DNA of 44,077 bases. It comes from Rozella allomycis CSF55 (Eukaryota; Rozellomycota). Shown here in pieces: positions 1 through 11,946 of this stretch (the first letter of the stretch is position 1; every line of letters begins with the position of its first letter). The position numbers were made by a program, and so were the translations under genes. The DNA lies in contig KE560785.1 of NCBI GenBank assembly GCA_000442015.1, positions 4,690 to 48,766 of the forward strand. The letters run 5' to 3'. Under the pieces are notes generated by a model that did not search any database, was not told the DNA's origin, and saw nothing but the letters and a program-made list of their open reading frames with translations.

Positions 1-314
1 TCAAAACTTGCATCACTCGTCCTTTTCTTATAAACTCTCTTCACTCTCGGCTTCTCACTATACTCGGACCCACTCTCCTCCTTTTCACTCAACATCTGCT
101 CATCTTGCTCCCCGTCACTTAATAGATTCTCAGATACCGCACTCTCATACACCTCCTCGTTTAGCGGCTCCCCTCCTGACATGTCGCAACCAATATTCTC
201 TTCGCCAGGTCCAGACATGTTTTCATCATACAAAATAGATCTAGATGATTTGGCAACCTCGCTTAAAGTCTGAGTTGGAATGTCAGACTGCTTGTCGATG
301 CTCGGTGATTCCAT
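1..314 (-). CDS. Acidic protein, N-terminal part only (runs off window)
   Basis: An open frame starts at an ATG at 314 and continues without a stop to the window edge, giving about 104 codons. The predicted N-terminus (MESPSIDKQSDIPTQ...) is hydrophilic, rich in Ser, Glu and Asp, and ends at the edge in a basic patch (KPRVKRVYKKR). This composition fits a disordered nuclear or chromatin protein such as the acidic N-terminus of a transcription factor, but no family motif is visible, so no function is assigned. The opposite-strand frame at 8-238 is low in complexity and looks like its mirror. The gene lies 160 nt downstream of ERO1 on the same strand. The start is the first ATG; an upstream exon cannot be excluded. 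Confidence 0.55.
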   Translation of the reverse strand, partial: MESPSIDKQSDIPTQTLSEVAKSSRSILYDENMSGPGEENIGCDMSGGEPLNEEVYESAVSENLLSDGEQDEQMLSEKEESGSEYSEKPRVKRVYKKRTSDASF

Positions 315-474
315 ACAAGCCACTGCGTTCTACCGCATTGTAACATCGAGTTTAAATAAATCAATGAAGATGAGAGATTATAATTATAAATATATCTTTA
401 TATTTGCTTTATTTCAATGTTCAACAATAAAAGAAGCGAAATTGGTGTCTATTAGAAATTCTGTTTATTATATT

Positions 475-1985
475 TTATGCACGTTTCTGTTTCTTCGACT
501 TTGACCTAACAACTACAACAAGGGATATCAAAGCAGGAACACTGATGACCCAGAGATACGAAGAATACTGAGAACAATATTTGCAAGCAACGTCAAAAGC
601 TGAGACATTCGCCTTTGCATTCTCTTCTTCATCCATCTGTTTGAAAACATGAATAGCATGAATAGATTCTGACAATCTTCCAAAGCCATTAATCAGCGAA
701 ACAACTTCAGTTCTACTTAGTCCATAATCAATCCTAAAAACAATAACACTTCACAATTACTTGAATGGCGTATCTTGATATGAAAACAGAACCTTTAAAG
801 CAGTTCCAAGTCCAGTGATCTGTAGCTTTCCCCACAATCGGCACTTTTCACATCCCACGCAGTCCATAATCCTAGATATATTTAAAAACACATCCCGAAA
901 TTGCTGTCTCAGTACAAGAGATTCAGGACCTTGAAACAATACTTTTTCATTAAACGAAGTGGGGCAGGACTTCATGCTATTGATCAAGGTAGATAATTCT
1001 AGCTGCGTCGCTTCATCATTTTCTTTGTCGCCTGTGCAAATATTAAAGTTTTTCAAGTATGGTGCTAGTTTCTCCAAAGCCCTTTGTGCAACCATGTATG
1101 CGAAATAAATGTTCTCAATTCGCTCTGGGAAAGGTTTGAGGCGAAAATCGTATATTTCCTTGTTGATTCCCTGGTATTGGTGAACAATATTTCTTTACCC
1201 AAGTTTTTGTGGTGGAATTATAGTATTCGTACGCTATATGTGTTGAAATGGATGCGTGAAGACCTATCAAGTATGAAAACTATTATTTACCTGATATTAA
1301 CCTATAAAAGACTTTCTTTTCCAGGCATATTGAATTAAATTCTTGAGACATTAGTTCGGGCACATATCGAAAGCAATTTTCATCGTATATCGACTTCCAA
1401 ACCTTTGCCGCAGAAGCACCTTGATAACCAGTAAAGCGTTCTGGATTTTCCAACAAGTCTACATACATAACATCATCTATTGTGAATCATCGTATTGAAT
1501 AACTACCGGAATCATCGAATGGATTATCCAACACACAAAAATCCTTGTTGGTGACTTCGCAAGTCTTTTTGAACAATGGGTTCTATCTTTACCCTGATAA
1601 ATAATTTACAATGGGTGTGTTAAAAGTAACAGAGCCAAGATCTGCATCAACCAACTCGCTTGGTATATTTTCCTTCTTCTTTACAGCACAGCCTTGCATT
1701 GAACATAACTTTTCCTCTTCCCAGAATGGACACGGGCGCCCTAAATTCACTTTGTAGTATCTGAAATATGGCTCTTTTAAAATTTGTTTGAGTTTCGGAT
1801 ATATTTGCTCATTGTACATTTCGATATTGTTGCATTGTTCGTGACATAGCGAGGTTTCGTCCAGGAATTCGTGTTCGCTCTGTTTAGAGCTTTAAAAGAT
1901 TTTTTACGTTATGACAATTGAAAATATCTTCGCAATAACCTGCCAAGAGAAGAGTAGAAATGGTTGTCAAGAATTCTACTTTCAT
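475..1985 (-). CDS. ERO1: ERO1 endoplasmic reticulum oxidoreductase
   Basis: ERO1 is the FAD-dependent thiol oxidase that reoxidises protein disulfide isomerase in the ER lumen. Seven exons with introns of 27-30 nt give about 447 residues. The start at 1985 encodes a signal peptide ([16 protein letters not shown]). Family blocks appear in order: a Cys pair (CHEQC), the RPCPFW block, [25 protein letters not shown], and the catalytic CxxCxxC (CVGCEKC) in a context shared with animal and fungal ERO1. Oddly, the C-terminus has a hydrophobic segment ([15 protein letters not shown]) followed by a Lys-rich tail, suggesting a single-pass membrane anchor. The family assignment is certain; the anchor is inference. 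The next gene upstream is thymidylate kinase on the same strand. Confidence 0.95.
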
Positions 1986-2120
1986 GGGTGACGTGGCATT
2001 CGATCGTATTCAAAACTATCAAATGAGACAGTAATTATAATCAATCAAAATTAAAATTTAAATTATGGTAATATAGAAGAATAATTTATTGCATTTAGGA
2101 ATTATTATCAATCGCTTGAA

Positions 2121-2747
2121 TTAATTTAATGCACCCAACGCTGGTAATTCAACTTGCATTTTCTTTAAAGTTGTATCTTTTAAATATTCGTTTATGCTTT
2201 CAATCGATTTGGAAGCATCAATTATAGTCCACCATTCTTCTTTCATCCTTAAGAATTGCTCCATCACTCTCTTTTGCATTTCTAGTGTTTCATATCTTTC
2301 TTGTCCAAAATCACCTCTTTTTGATGCTTGTTCTAATTCTAACTGAAAAAAGTACAAGACGTCAGGCTTTGGGAGCCCCTTATCGCATGCTCTGCACCAC
2401 TCCAAGTCTAGTCCTTTAGCTGCTGAAAATGCAATTCCCGAATACACGTATCTATCTAAAATAACTGAAGTTCCAGAGTTCAATAACTGTACAATCTTTT
2501 CCTTCAATTCCCATCTGTTAGCTGAAAACAAAAGATGAATGCATTGATCGTTTAGATTATTGGATGAGGTTAAATACTGATTAATGACTTTTCCGATATC
2601 CGTTGTTCTATCTGGAAATCGCAAGAGTTCTACACTTGTTCTTTCTTTAAGGAATTCATATAACAATTTTGATTGTGTAGATTTTCCAGACCTATCGCAT
2701 CCTTCAAAGACTATAAGAATCCCCCTTTTTCTTTCTTCCTGGCTCAT
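2121..2747 (-). CDS. Thymidylate (dTMP) kinase
   Basis: This enzyme (CDC8/DTYMK family) phosphorylates dTMP to dTDP for DNA synthesis. The protein has 208 residues, the usual size. It has a P-loop (FEGCDRSGKSTQ) near residue 15, the ...LLRFPDRTT nucleotide-binding block, the DRYVYSG motif typical of TMP kinases (about residue 95), and a C-terminal LID-like Arg/Lys region (SKRGDFGQERYE). The frame stays open upstream, but only with a TTG, so I use the ATG at 2747. There is no intron. It is divergent from SAC3, with just 38 nt between the two start codons, so both promoters must share or overlap that interval and the coding regions. Confidence 0.95.
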   Translation of the reverse strand: MSQEERKRGILIVFEGCDRSGKSTQSKLLYEFLKERTSVELLRFPDRTTDIGKVINQYLTSSNNLNDQCIHLLFSANRWELKEKIVQLLNSGTSVILDRYVYSGIAFSAAKGLDLEWCRACDKGLPKPDVLYFFQLELEQASKRGDFGQERYETLEMQKRVMEQFLRMKEEWWTIIDASKSIESINEYLKDTTLKKMQVELPALGALN

Positions 2748-2785
2748 CAACCGCTGTTTTTGGATTAGCAACCAGAATTTCGTAA

Positions 2786-4995
2786 ATGGATGCGGCTTCC
2801 CGCACTGCTAGATTTGACGTACAGCTCACAGAAAATAGATTCGAAGAGGTAAGAATAATTTAAACTAAAAATTTGCTATCCAAGTTACGAGCTGTAAAGA
2901 GAAAAGACTTTGAAGAAAAAAGCTTACGAGATCCTACGTATACACTAGTTGGAACATGCTTAGACAAGTGTCCAGAATATGAAAGACATGAAAGAGAAAT
3001 ACATTTAGATTTAAGCTCATTTGAAATGGTATTGAGAAGTATGCTTTTTTAGAAAAGATTCCGGGAACTGAAACCCATAATCAGAGTGGAGATTATCCAA
3101 GAATAGATCATTTTAAAGCTGTCAAAAAATATCACAGACCTGCTGCGGGGAATGAACAGCCGTTACCAGAAGATGTGCGACCGTCAAAAGTCTTGCTTGT
3201 ACCTGGCATCTACTCATTTAATAATTAGGAAACTATGGATTATCTTGTTAAAGATGTATTAGATCGAAAAGATATATCGTTTAGTGCTGTTCACAATTTT
3301 ATTCGGGACCGGACACGATCGATTCGACAAGATTTTACTCTTCAGAATATACGGGATGATTGTTGTGTTAGAATACATGAAAGGATTGCAAGATTTCATA
3401 TTGTGTCAGGTTATTTACTTTGTGAAGAAGATCCAGCAGAATTTGATGCATTTCAGAATACAGAGCAGCTTCGGAAAGTTCTTCAATCTTTGCATGAGTT
3501 TTATACAGATGCAGCGAAAACTGCGGGTAGGGATAACTTGACTTTTGAAAATGAACCTGAATTTCGGTGTTATTATATTCTAACGCACTTGAAAGATACA
3601 GAAGTTTTCAGAAAAAGTCTTTCTTTTCATCCACTAGTATTTAAACACCCGTTAGTCCAGTTTGCATTAAGATGCTGCCTAGCGTTTCATTGTTCAAATT
3701 ACGTTGAATTTTTCAGGTTGTTTCAAACAGCCCCGTTTTTAGCCTCTTGTCTTTTGCATTCTCATTTAAAAGATATTCGTTTATCAGCTTATAATATTAT
3801 GAGCAGGGCTTACCTTGGAAGTGAAGCTATTCCTGAAAAGTTTATAATGGAAACGCTCTGTTTTGAGGATAGGTTAGATCTAGAAATGTTTTGTGAGTTT
3901 GTTGGAGCTAAATTGGAAAATGGAGTTTTGTTTTTTAATAGAGATGGGGAAATAGAGAATGATAAATATAAAAATCGTCGCTCATTTCTCATTGACTCTA
4001 AAAATTCGTTACCTTTATCTGATGTTGTTAATGGAAACAGCAACAATGAATTGGTGGATTACGTTCCTCTCGTCAAAGAAACAAAAGTAGTCGAAATGAA
4101 AGATATTGATATGGTTGACTTTTCGGAGGACTCACAACCGAATCAGGTAATGCCACTGAAACCCTTAAGACAAATCCAACCAAAAGATGAATTTGATATT
4201 GATGGATTTTCCACTCATATTCTTCATGAATTAGTTGACGATTTCTTCAATAATTTTTATATTAATTTAGTTTCCAAAGTTTATAATGACGAAATTTCTA
4301 AATTTAAAAAGGCCGCATTAGATTATACTTGTGTAGATTTATATAAACAAATAGAAAATGAAACAGTGTGTCAGTCATTGAAATCTATTATTCAAAATCA
4401 AATTAATGTTAGCAAGAAAAAAGAATTCGTTGATGCCTTCAGTATTGAAAGCGCAAGAAACTTTTTAAATCAAGAAATCACAAGTTATACGGCTTCATGT
4501 ATTTTGGTCATGTTGGCTGAAGAATTTATGGCTAAGACATATAAAGGCAAGTTTTTAACAAATTGGATATCTTTGTATAAAACAAAAAGGAAACAAAGAA
4601 TCGAACGTGAAAAACGCCAGCAGCGAGAAACTCATATAAAAGATCAAGTTCGCGTAATTTCTCAATCCTCGCTTCCCCGACATTTTGTTGCAAATGATAA
4701 TAGATTTTTTACCCCAAAGAAAGCATCAAAAATTGAAACTGAACCACTACCAGAAGTTAACCGCAATACCCAAGTTAATCAAAAATCAGAACCTAATTTT
4801 GAATCATTTGTATCACCTACGAAAAGTTCAAAGAGAAGGAAAAAAGAAGATGAAGCGACAAAAAATCATATTTCAATAAATGCAACGAATGGCGATGAAA
4901 GACCTGTTTCAGATAACGATACACTGTTTGACGCCATTAAGAAGGAAAGAGAAGAAAATGAGCAATTCGAGAAAATGCTTTTGTCTCTACAATAA
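2786..4995 (+). CDS. SAC3: SAC3/GANP-family mRNA export factor
   Basis: SAC3 is the scaffold of the TREX-2 complex, linking transcription to mRNA export at nuclear pores. Four exons encode about 705 residues. The N-terminal region has the family signature LVGTCLDKCPEYERHERE, then KKYHRPAAGNEQPLPEDVRP and the SAC3/GANP helical domain (ETMDYLVKDVL... to about residue 330). The C-terminal half is charged and probably extended or coiled, ending in KKEREENEQFEKMLLSLQ. Intron 1 (from 2849) is ambiguous: a 27-nt intron ending in TG at 2875 and a 36-nt intron ending in AG at 2884 both keep the frame. Introns 2 and 3 (29 and 30 nt) are canonical; intron 2 skips an earlier TTTTAG. The gene converges on the secreted-protein gene. 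Confidence 0.9.
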
Positions 4996-5183
4996 AATAT
5001 TTTTTATTTATTAATGAAGTCTGATTCTTTCATATTATGACAACATCAACTACGTCTTTGTTTCAAACGAGGTGATTTCTTTTTTGAATCGGTACCTAAA
5101 ATGAATAGAACGATGAAGCGAAAACAATGAAGTTCTGGCTTTATAATAATCCAAATTAATGTAAAATGCTACAAGTTCTTTAT

Positions 5184-5744
5184 TTACGTTTGTTTCGACT
5201 TGAGATCCTTTATGAAATCACAATCAGTAAGCTCTAATTTCTGGGCATTACCAACCTCTTGATACTTGCATTTTTCCTCGTCGATTATTTTAAAGCAAAC
5301 TGGAAACGTATCCGCAAGTTTATGAGTCCAAATGGGAATACAATCAAATGTCATTGGAAGACATTCGGTTATCTTTTGCTCGGGATAGAGCTGTTTCTGA
5401 CATGGTATCGAATAAAATTTGTCTTTATCGATATTTTGGTAAGCGTCCACACATTCAGAAACATTGAGCAGGTTTTCTTTAGACAAAAACGATGCGATCG
5501 TCGAATTGTCAGGGACTTTGAAGACTTCACGAATGGCCTTTTCAGGTGTATATCTTTTATCTTGGCTTGTGTCTTTACACTTTTGCACAGCGTCGACGAG
5601 GTCTACCATTGCTCGACCTGGTCTCTGGCTAGTCCCAGTACTCAATCTTGAATATCTTAACAATGCGAGTAGAGTATCTCTGTTATCATATTCTCTACCA
5701 TACGCAAAAGACAAAATAGCCAACAAAAGGAGTTTCACAAACAT
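5184..5744 (-). CDS. Small secreted Cys-rich protein, family unknown
   Basis: An intronless frame encodes 186 residues from the ATG at 5744; a longer reading from 5768 would need a TTG start. It opens with a clear signal peptide (MFVKLLLLAILSFAYG), probably cut before REYDN. The mature part has eight cysteines, an even number that suggests disulfides. There is one N-glycosylation sequon in VPDNSTIA and another at LLNVSEC. There is no second membrane segment and no recognised domain. A secreted effector-like or digestive accessory role is possible but is inference. Codon use looks like its neighbours. Between its stop and SAC3 (4996-5183) I see only A/T-rich spacer plus a short acceptor-like site followed by 16 codons, not enough for a gene. 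Confidence 0.7.
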   Translation of the reverse strand: MFVKLLLLAILSFAYGREYDNRDTLLALLRYSRLSTGTSQRPGRAMVDLVDAVQKCKDTSQDKRYTPEKAIREVFKVPDNSTIASFLSKENLLNVSECVDAYQNIDKDKFYSIPCQKQLYPEQKITECLPMTFDCIPIWTHKLADTFPVCFKIIDEEKCKYQEVGNAQKLELTDCDFIKDLKSKQT

Positions 5745-5904
5745 CGTGCAGATGAGACAGGAGTACAACGTAACATATTAGGTAGCCCATTAGTTAAAAT
5801 TAGAAAACGGTTCTATAAATAACTATTTTTTTTGCAAAGTCAACCGAATCAGTAAATTATTTATAATTATTTGAAAGGAACTTGATCAATTTAAAACTAA
5901 ATAT

Positions 5905-6072
5905 ATGACACAAAAGCTTAGCATTGAACAGAAGATAAGCGAAGCCGAAAAACGAGTTCGAGAAGAAGAGGTAGACAAAAGAAGAGATACTGAAAATCAA
6001 TACCAGTCACTTAAGCGGCAACGAGATTCCCTTCAACAAGAATTTGAGAATCTTCATTCCAGATATTTGTAA
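5905..6072 (+). CDS. Small coiled-coil ORF (55 aa), possibly 5' exon of NF-YB gene
   Basis: An ATG-started frame of 55 codons (MTQKLSIEQKISEAEKRVRE...) is almost entirely charged heptad-like helix, ending ...EFENLHSRYL. I do not recognise it. Two readings fit: a separate tiny coiled-coil protein stopping at 6072, or a first exon spliced to the NF-YB frame. For the second, a donor at 6069 and a TG acceptor at 6097 give a 29-nt intron that joins in frame to the NF-YB ORF; a longer AG-ending intron also keeps frame. Most NF-YB proteins lack such an N-terminal coil, so I list it separately with low confidence. Confidence 0.4.
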   Translation: MTQKLSIEQKISEAEKRVREEEVDKRRDTENQYQSLKRQRDSLQQEFENLHSRYL

Positions 6073-6119
6073 AAAGGGTAACATGAGCTCCATTTTGTAA
6101 TGCCCAAAATGCAAGCCAC

Positions 6120-6482
6120 ATGGACAACCAACAGCATAACACAGCAGAATCATTTGAAGGCTTCAAAGAAAATGATAGATTACTACCTATAGCAAATGTT
6201 GGACGCATAATGAAATCTATTTTACCGGCGAACGCCAAGATAGCTAAAGATGCCAAGGAATCGATGCAAGAATGTGTTTCTGAATTTATTTGTTTTATTA
6301 CTAGCGAGGCTTCTGACCGTTGTTTGGCAGAAAAGAGGAAAACGATGAATGCGGAGGATATTCTGGTTGCAATGGAAGCGCTAGGTTTTGATAACTATGT
6401 AGAGATTTTGAGAAAGTATATGCAAAAATATAAAATTGCTTCGACAGCGATTACTAATAATACAACGCCAACAGATGAATGA
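6120..6482 (+). CDS. NF-YB/HAP3 CCAAT-binding factor subunit
   Basis: This is the histone-fold subunit B of the heterotrimeric CCAAT-box transcription factor NF-Y (HAP complex). The 120-residue protein contains the full conserved core: [20 protein letters not shown], then [34 protein letters not shown], and [17 protein letters not shown]. These cover DNA contact, NF-YC dimerisation and NF-YA interaction. N- and C-terminal tails are short. The start is the ATG at 6120. There is no intron in this model. Its stop lies 40 nt from the convergent CDC48 stop. An upstream coiled-coil frame (5905-6072) may be spliced to it. Confidence 0.95.
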   Translation: MDNQQHNTAESFEGFKENDRLLPIANVGRIMKSILPANAKIAKDAKESMQECVSEFICFITSEASDRCLAEKRKTMNAEDILVAMEALGFDNYVEILRKYMQKYKIASTAITNNTTPTDE

Positions 6483-6522
6483 AAAATAAACAGTGTTTAA
6501 ATTGGTTTACTTAAAGAATTTA

Positions 6523-8964
<2,442 letters not shown>

Positions 8965-9092
8965 TATCGCCGTTGCCGTATCGTCGTGACTAGTTTACCC
9001 ACTTCAATCTACCTTACCTTTCCATTATTGCAGGGGTCACATTCCAGAATATTCAATTAAATATACCCAAAAATTTGAATTTAAGTGTGGCT

Positions 9093-11077
9093 ATGGATTT
9101 CTTATTGGCTCTTGAAGAAAGAGATCGAATTCAATCAGAACCGTTTGAATTGATTATTGAGTCATGTAATGCCCGTATAAAATTATCGTCTAGTTCAAAA
9201 ACAATTCGCCAGGGGAAATGAATTGGAAAATAGAATCAATCTTTTGGAATGTATTTTGGAAGAGAGAGATGATGAAATTAGTAAATTGAAGCAAGATCTT
9301 AGTTCCGCATTCAAAAATGGGTAACAATCAGATTAATTGTAAAGTTTAGGGGAATTCAGTTGAGAAAAGAATTAAATGAGCTACAAGAAAAATATTCGAT
9401 TTTGAATGAAGAAAGGCTGGAATTGTTCCAGCAACAACACCAAAGTACCCAACGTCTTTTATCCATGAATGATGAAATAAAGACTAAAGATTTGTTTGTC
9501 AAAGAGAAGGTTCAAGAGTAATCAAGTTAATGATTTTTTAAAAGAAATGATAGGCTTAAAAAGCAAATCGATGATTTAAACTATGATCATCGAATCTTAA
9601 TACAAAGAAATACAGACAATGAGAAAACCATATTGCAATTGCGTGATGAACTAGTAATCATTAAAAATTACATTTAATTGACTACACTACAACTGGAGTT
9701 AATTAAGAGTGATGAACGAATTCGATCCCTGTCGCAAGAGAATCAGTTACTTATTGATCGATGGCTAAATAAAATGAATGAAGAAGTGCAAACGATAAAT
9801 CTTGCAAATGAAATTGCTGAAGAGTGAGTTTGCAATGGTTGTATAATTGTTAGGGTTAAAAGGAGGGCTCTAAAAATTGAAAACTCGGACAAGGATTTTG
9901 TACAGCTTAAACGGGAAGATACTATTGATATGTAATAATCATAACGTTTTTATAAGAGTCCTATAAATTGTTCTGTGCCTACTACTCAATCACATGAATT
10001 CAGCCCTTTCGACCATGAAATATCTTGCATTGCTCTTTCTAACGATAGTCAATACTTAGCGGCAGCGTCCTTCGAAAAGCAGTTAATTGTTTATAATCTC
10101 AATACAAGTATTAACTTAGGAATTAAACTACTAGATGAACAATATATTAAGTTCAAAGGAGCGATCCAATCAATAACCGATGTGGAATTTTCACCCTTCG
10201 ATGATTGTATTTTGGCTGCTTCAGAAGATCAAATGGCGAGAATATGGTCTTTAAAAGATGGTAGGTTAAAGGTATAAATATCTAAATGCCAAAATTAGTT
10301 GACGTTAACTGGACACTCGTCACGGGTTGGCGCTGCAAGGTTTATTGAAGGCGGAAATCGGATTGTAAGTTAGAATATAGCTTCAGCAAAGATAACTGGT
10401 AGTAATGATTGCACGATAAAACTCTGGGATTTGAAAAGAGGATATTGCTCCAGAACTTTTTATACACAATCATCATGCAACGACTTATGCCCCATATTCG
10501 GTTACGGGTATCTAATATTCAACTTGATGATAGATTATCTTTTGCATCAGGTCATACTGACAATAATCTGAAATTTTGGGACTCAAGATCTTCGGAATGT
10601 GTAAAATCCATGGACGATGTTCATTCTATGCCAATCGCTGGCGCTTTTGCATCCATCGGTATAAAAAATGACAATTATTAATAGACGGCAAGTATTTGCT
10701 AACAACCTCTAAAGATAACACGATCAAGCTTGTTGACCCACGAAAGTTTCAAGTCATTCACTCATTTTCACACGAAAGATATAATGTTAGCTTTAATCAC
10801 GTGAAACCCGCTCTAAGGCAACTGTTTCATTTATGATTTACATGTAGCCCCGACAACTTGATTGCAGTTGCTGGTTCAAACAATGGAGCGATATTCTTTT
10901 GGGATGTATTAACGGCGAAATCAATTGACTCTTTATCTTCACATACGTAAAGATATTTATTAAATGGAATTGAAAAGAAGTAGTTGCATTGGGGTACTAT
11001 GGCCTAAGGATTCCCAGTCAAGGCTGATTTCAGCAGAAAGACACCAAATCATAAAAATCTGGTCATCGACACATTAG
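9093..11077 (+). CDS. ATG16: ATG16-like autophagy protein with C-terminal WD40 propeller
   Basis: ATG16 brings the ATG12-ATG5 conjugate to membranes for ATG8 lipidation. Thirteen exons sum to 549 residues in one frame. The N-terminal part (residues 1-about 270) is coiled coil and carries the family signature TLQLELIKSDERIRSLSQEN followed by LLIDRW. The C-terminal half starts at VPTTQSHEFSPFDHEISCI and has WD40 repeats with GSNDCTIKLWDL, SGHTDNNLKFWDSR, SKDNTIKLVDPR and a final IIKIWSSTH. Yeast Atg16 lacks the propeller; animal ATG16L1 has it. Two introns are odd: 9654-9680 seems to end in TG, and 10818-10847 is GC-AG. The remaining ten are GT-AG of 26-31 nt. Shorter frames at 9975 and 10409 are internal exons. 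Confidence 0.9.
9654..9680 (+). other. ATG16 intron with apparent TG acceptor (27 nt)
   Basis: The exon before ends RDEL. Conserved ATG16 sequence resumes immediately at 9681 with TTLQLELIKSDE. The 27-nt interval opens GTAATCATTAAAAA and closes CATTTAATTG, so it ends in TG. The first downstream AG that also keeps the frame would give a 45-nt intron and delete TTLQLE, the best conserved residues here. Length and protein both favour the TG end. Confidence 0.6.
10818..10847 (+). other. ATG16 intron with GC donor (30 nt, GC-AG)
   Basis: The frame ...NHVKPAL must join SPDNLIAVAG, as in the WD40 repeats of fungal ATG16-like proteins. The only join that keeps the frame uses a donor CTAAG/GCAACTG at 10818 and the acceptor ACATGTAG at 10847. 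The exon side matches the strong AG/GC context typical of GC-AG introns. No GT donor in the region gives an open frame. Confidence 0.65.
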
Positions 11078-11145
11078 TCTTGCATGAAAATAAAGCTGGG
11101 ATTCAATGGTTGCATCTCATTTCTGATTTTTCGTATTTATTCTAA

Positions 11146-11867
11146 ATGAACTTTCTAGGCTTGAACAAGAACAAAACATTTAAACCCAAGAAGAACATCC
11201 CGGAAGGCACCAAGCAATATCAATTGAAAAAATACGCTGAAGCTACACTAGGATCAGGCAATTTAAGACTTGCTGTTACACTGCCTGAAGGAGAGGATTT
11301 GAATGAATGGCTTGCTGTAAACACCGTAGACTTTTTTAATCAAATTAACATGCTTTACGGAACTATTACGGAGTTTTGCACTCCTTCAGAATGTCCTGTA
11401 ATGAGCGCTGGCCCAAAGTAACGTTAATGCCAAATTTTTATTGAGATATGAATATCATTGGTGCGATGGTGTTACCTATAAGAAGCCAGTAAAGCTGAGC
11501 GCACCTGAATATATTGATTGCTTGATGACATGGACCCAACAACAATTAGACAATGAAGCTATTTTTCCCTCAAAAATAGGTACAACATAACCATAGTTTT
11601 TATTAGGTAACCAAATGCTGGAATTATCATACAGGTGTCCCATTTCCTAAGAATTTTGAGTCAGCGATAAAGAACATATTCAAAAGATTATTCAGAGTGT
11701 ACGCCCATATTTATCATTCTCATTTTCCTAAAATAGTTAGTTTAGGAGAAGAAGCACACTTGAACACGAGTTTCAAGCACTTTATCTTTTTTGTTCAAGA
11801 ATTTGATTTGATTGACAAGAAAGAATTAGCACCGCTAACAGAGCTCATTAATACATTGGCCAATTAA
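11146..11867 (+). CDS. MOB1: MOB1 kinase activator
   Basis: MOB1 binds and activates NDR/LATS-family kinases in mitotic exit (MEN/SIN) and Hippo signalling. Three exons give 212 residues, the usual size. Conserved blocks are in order: [40 protein letters not shown] (zinc-site cysteines), YEYHWCDG, then after the second intron [50 protein letters not shown] and LAPLTELI. The start is the ATG at 11146, 68 nt after ATG16. Intron 1 is an ordinary 28-nt intron. Intron 2 is 55 nt and consists of two abutting intron-like units; see the separate entry. Confidence 0.96.
11580..11634 (+). other. MOB1 tandem (recursive-type) intron, 27+28 nt
   Basis: MOB1 protein conservation (FPSKIG then VPFPKNF) shows that the whole 55-nt interval is removed. 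It divides exactly into 11580-11606 (starts GTACAACATAACC, ends TTTTTATTAG) and 11607-11634 (starts GTAACCAAATGC, ends ATTATCATACAG). The junction is TTAG/GTAACC, an acceptor touching a donor, with no exon between. Each unit has the standard local intron length. Keeping the second unit brings in a stop a few codons downstream. Confidence 0.7.
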
Positions 11868-11946
11868 AAATCTAACAAAACAATAAAATCTGTTGATATA
11901 TTTCTAAATCGTGCAATGTTGCAGAGCTACTATCAAACTCAAGTCG

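Noticed and set aside
8-238. Plus-strand 76-codon frame
   Set aside because: Low-complexity His/Ser/Pro/Leu composition; it mirrors the acidic minus-strand reading frame of 1-314.
2748-2771. Longer N-terminus for thymidylate kinase
   Set aside because: The extension begins with TTG; the ATG at 2747 gives a normal family length.
5060-5183. Extra C-terminal exon for the secreted Cys-rich protein after a ~110-nt intron
   Set aside because: An in-frame join to a TTTTAG acceptor exists, but the intron would be about four times the local length and the added 14-16 residues have no support.
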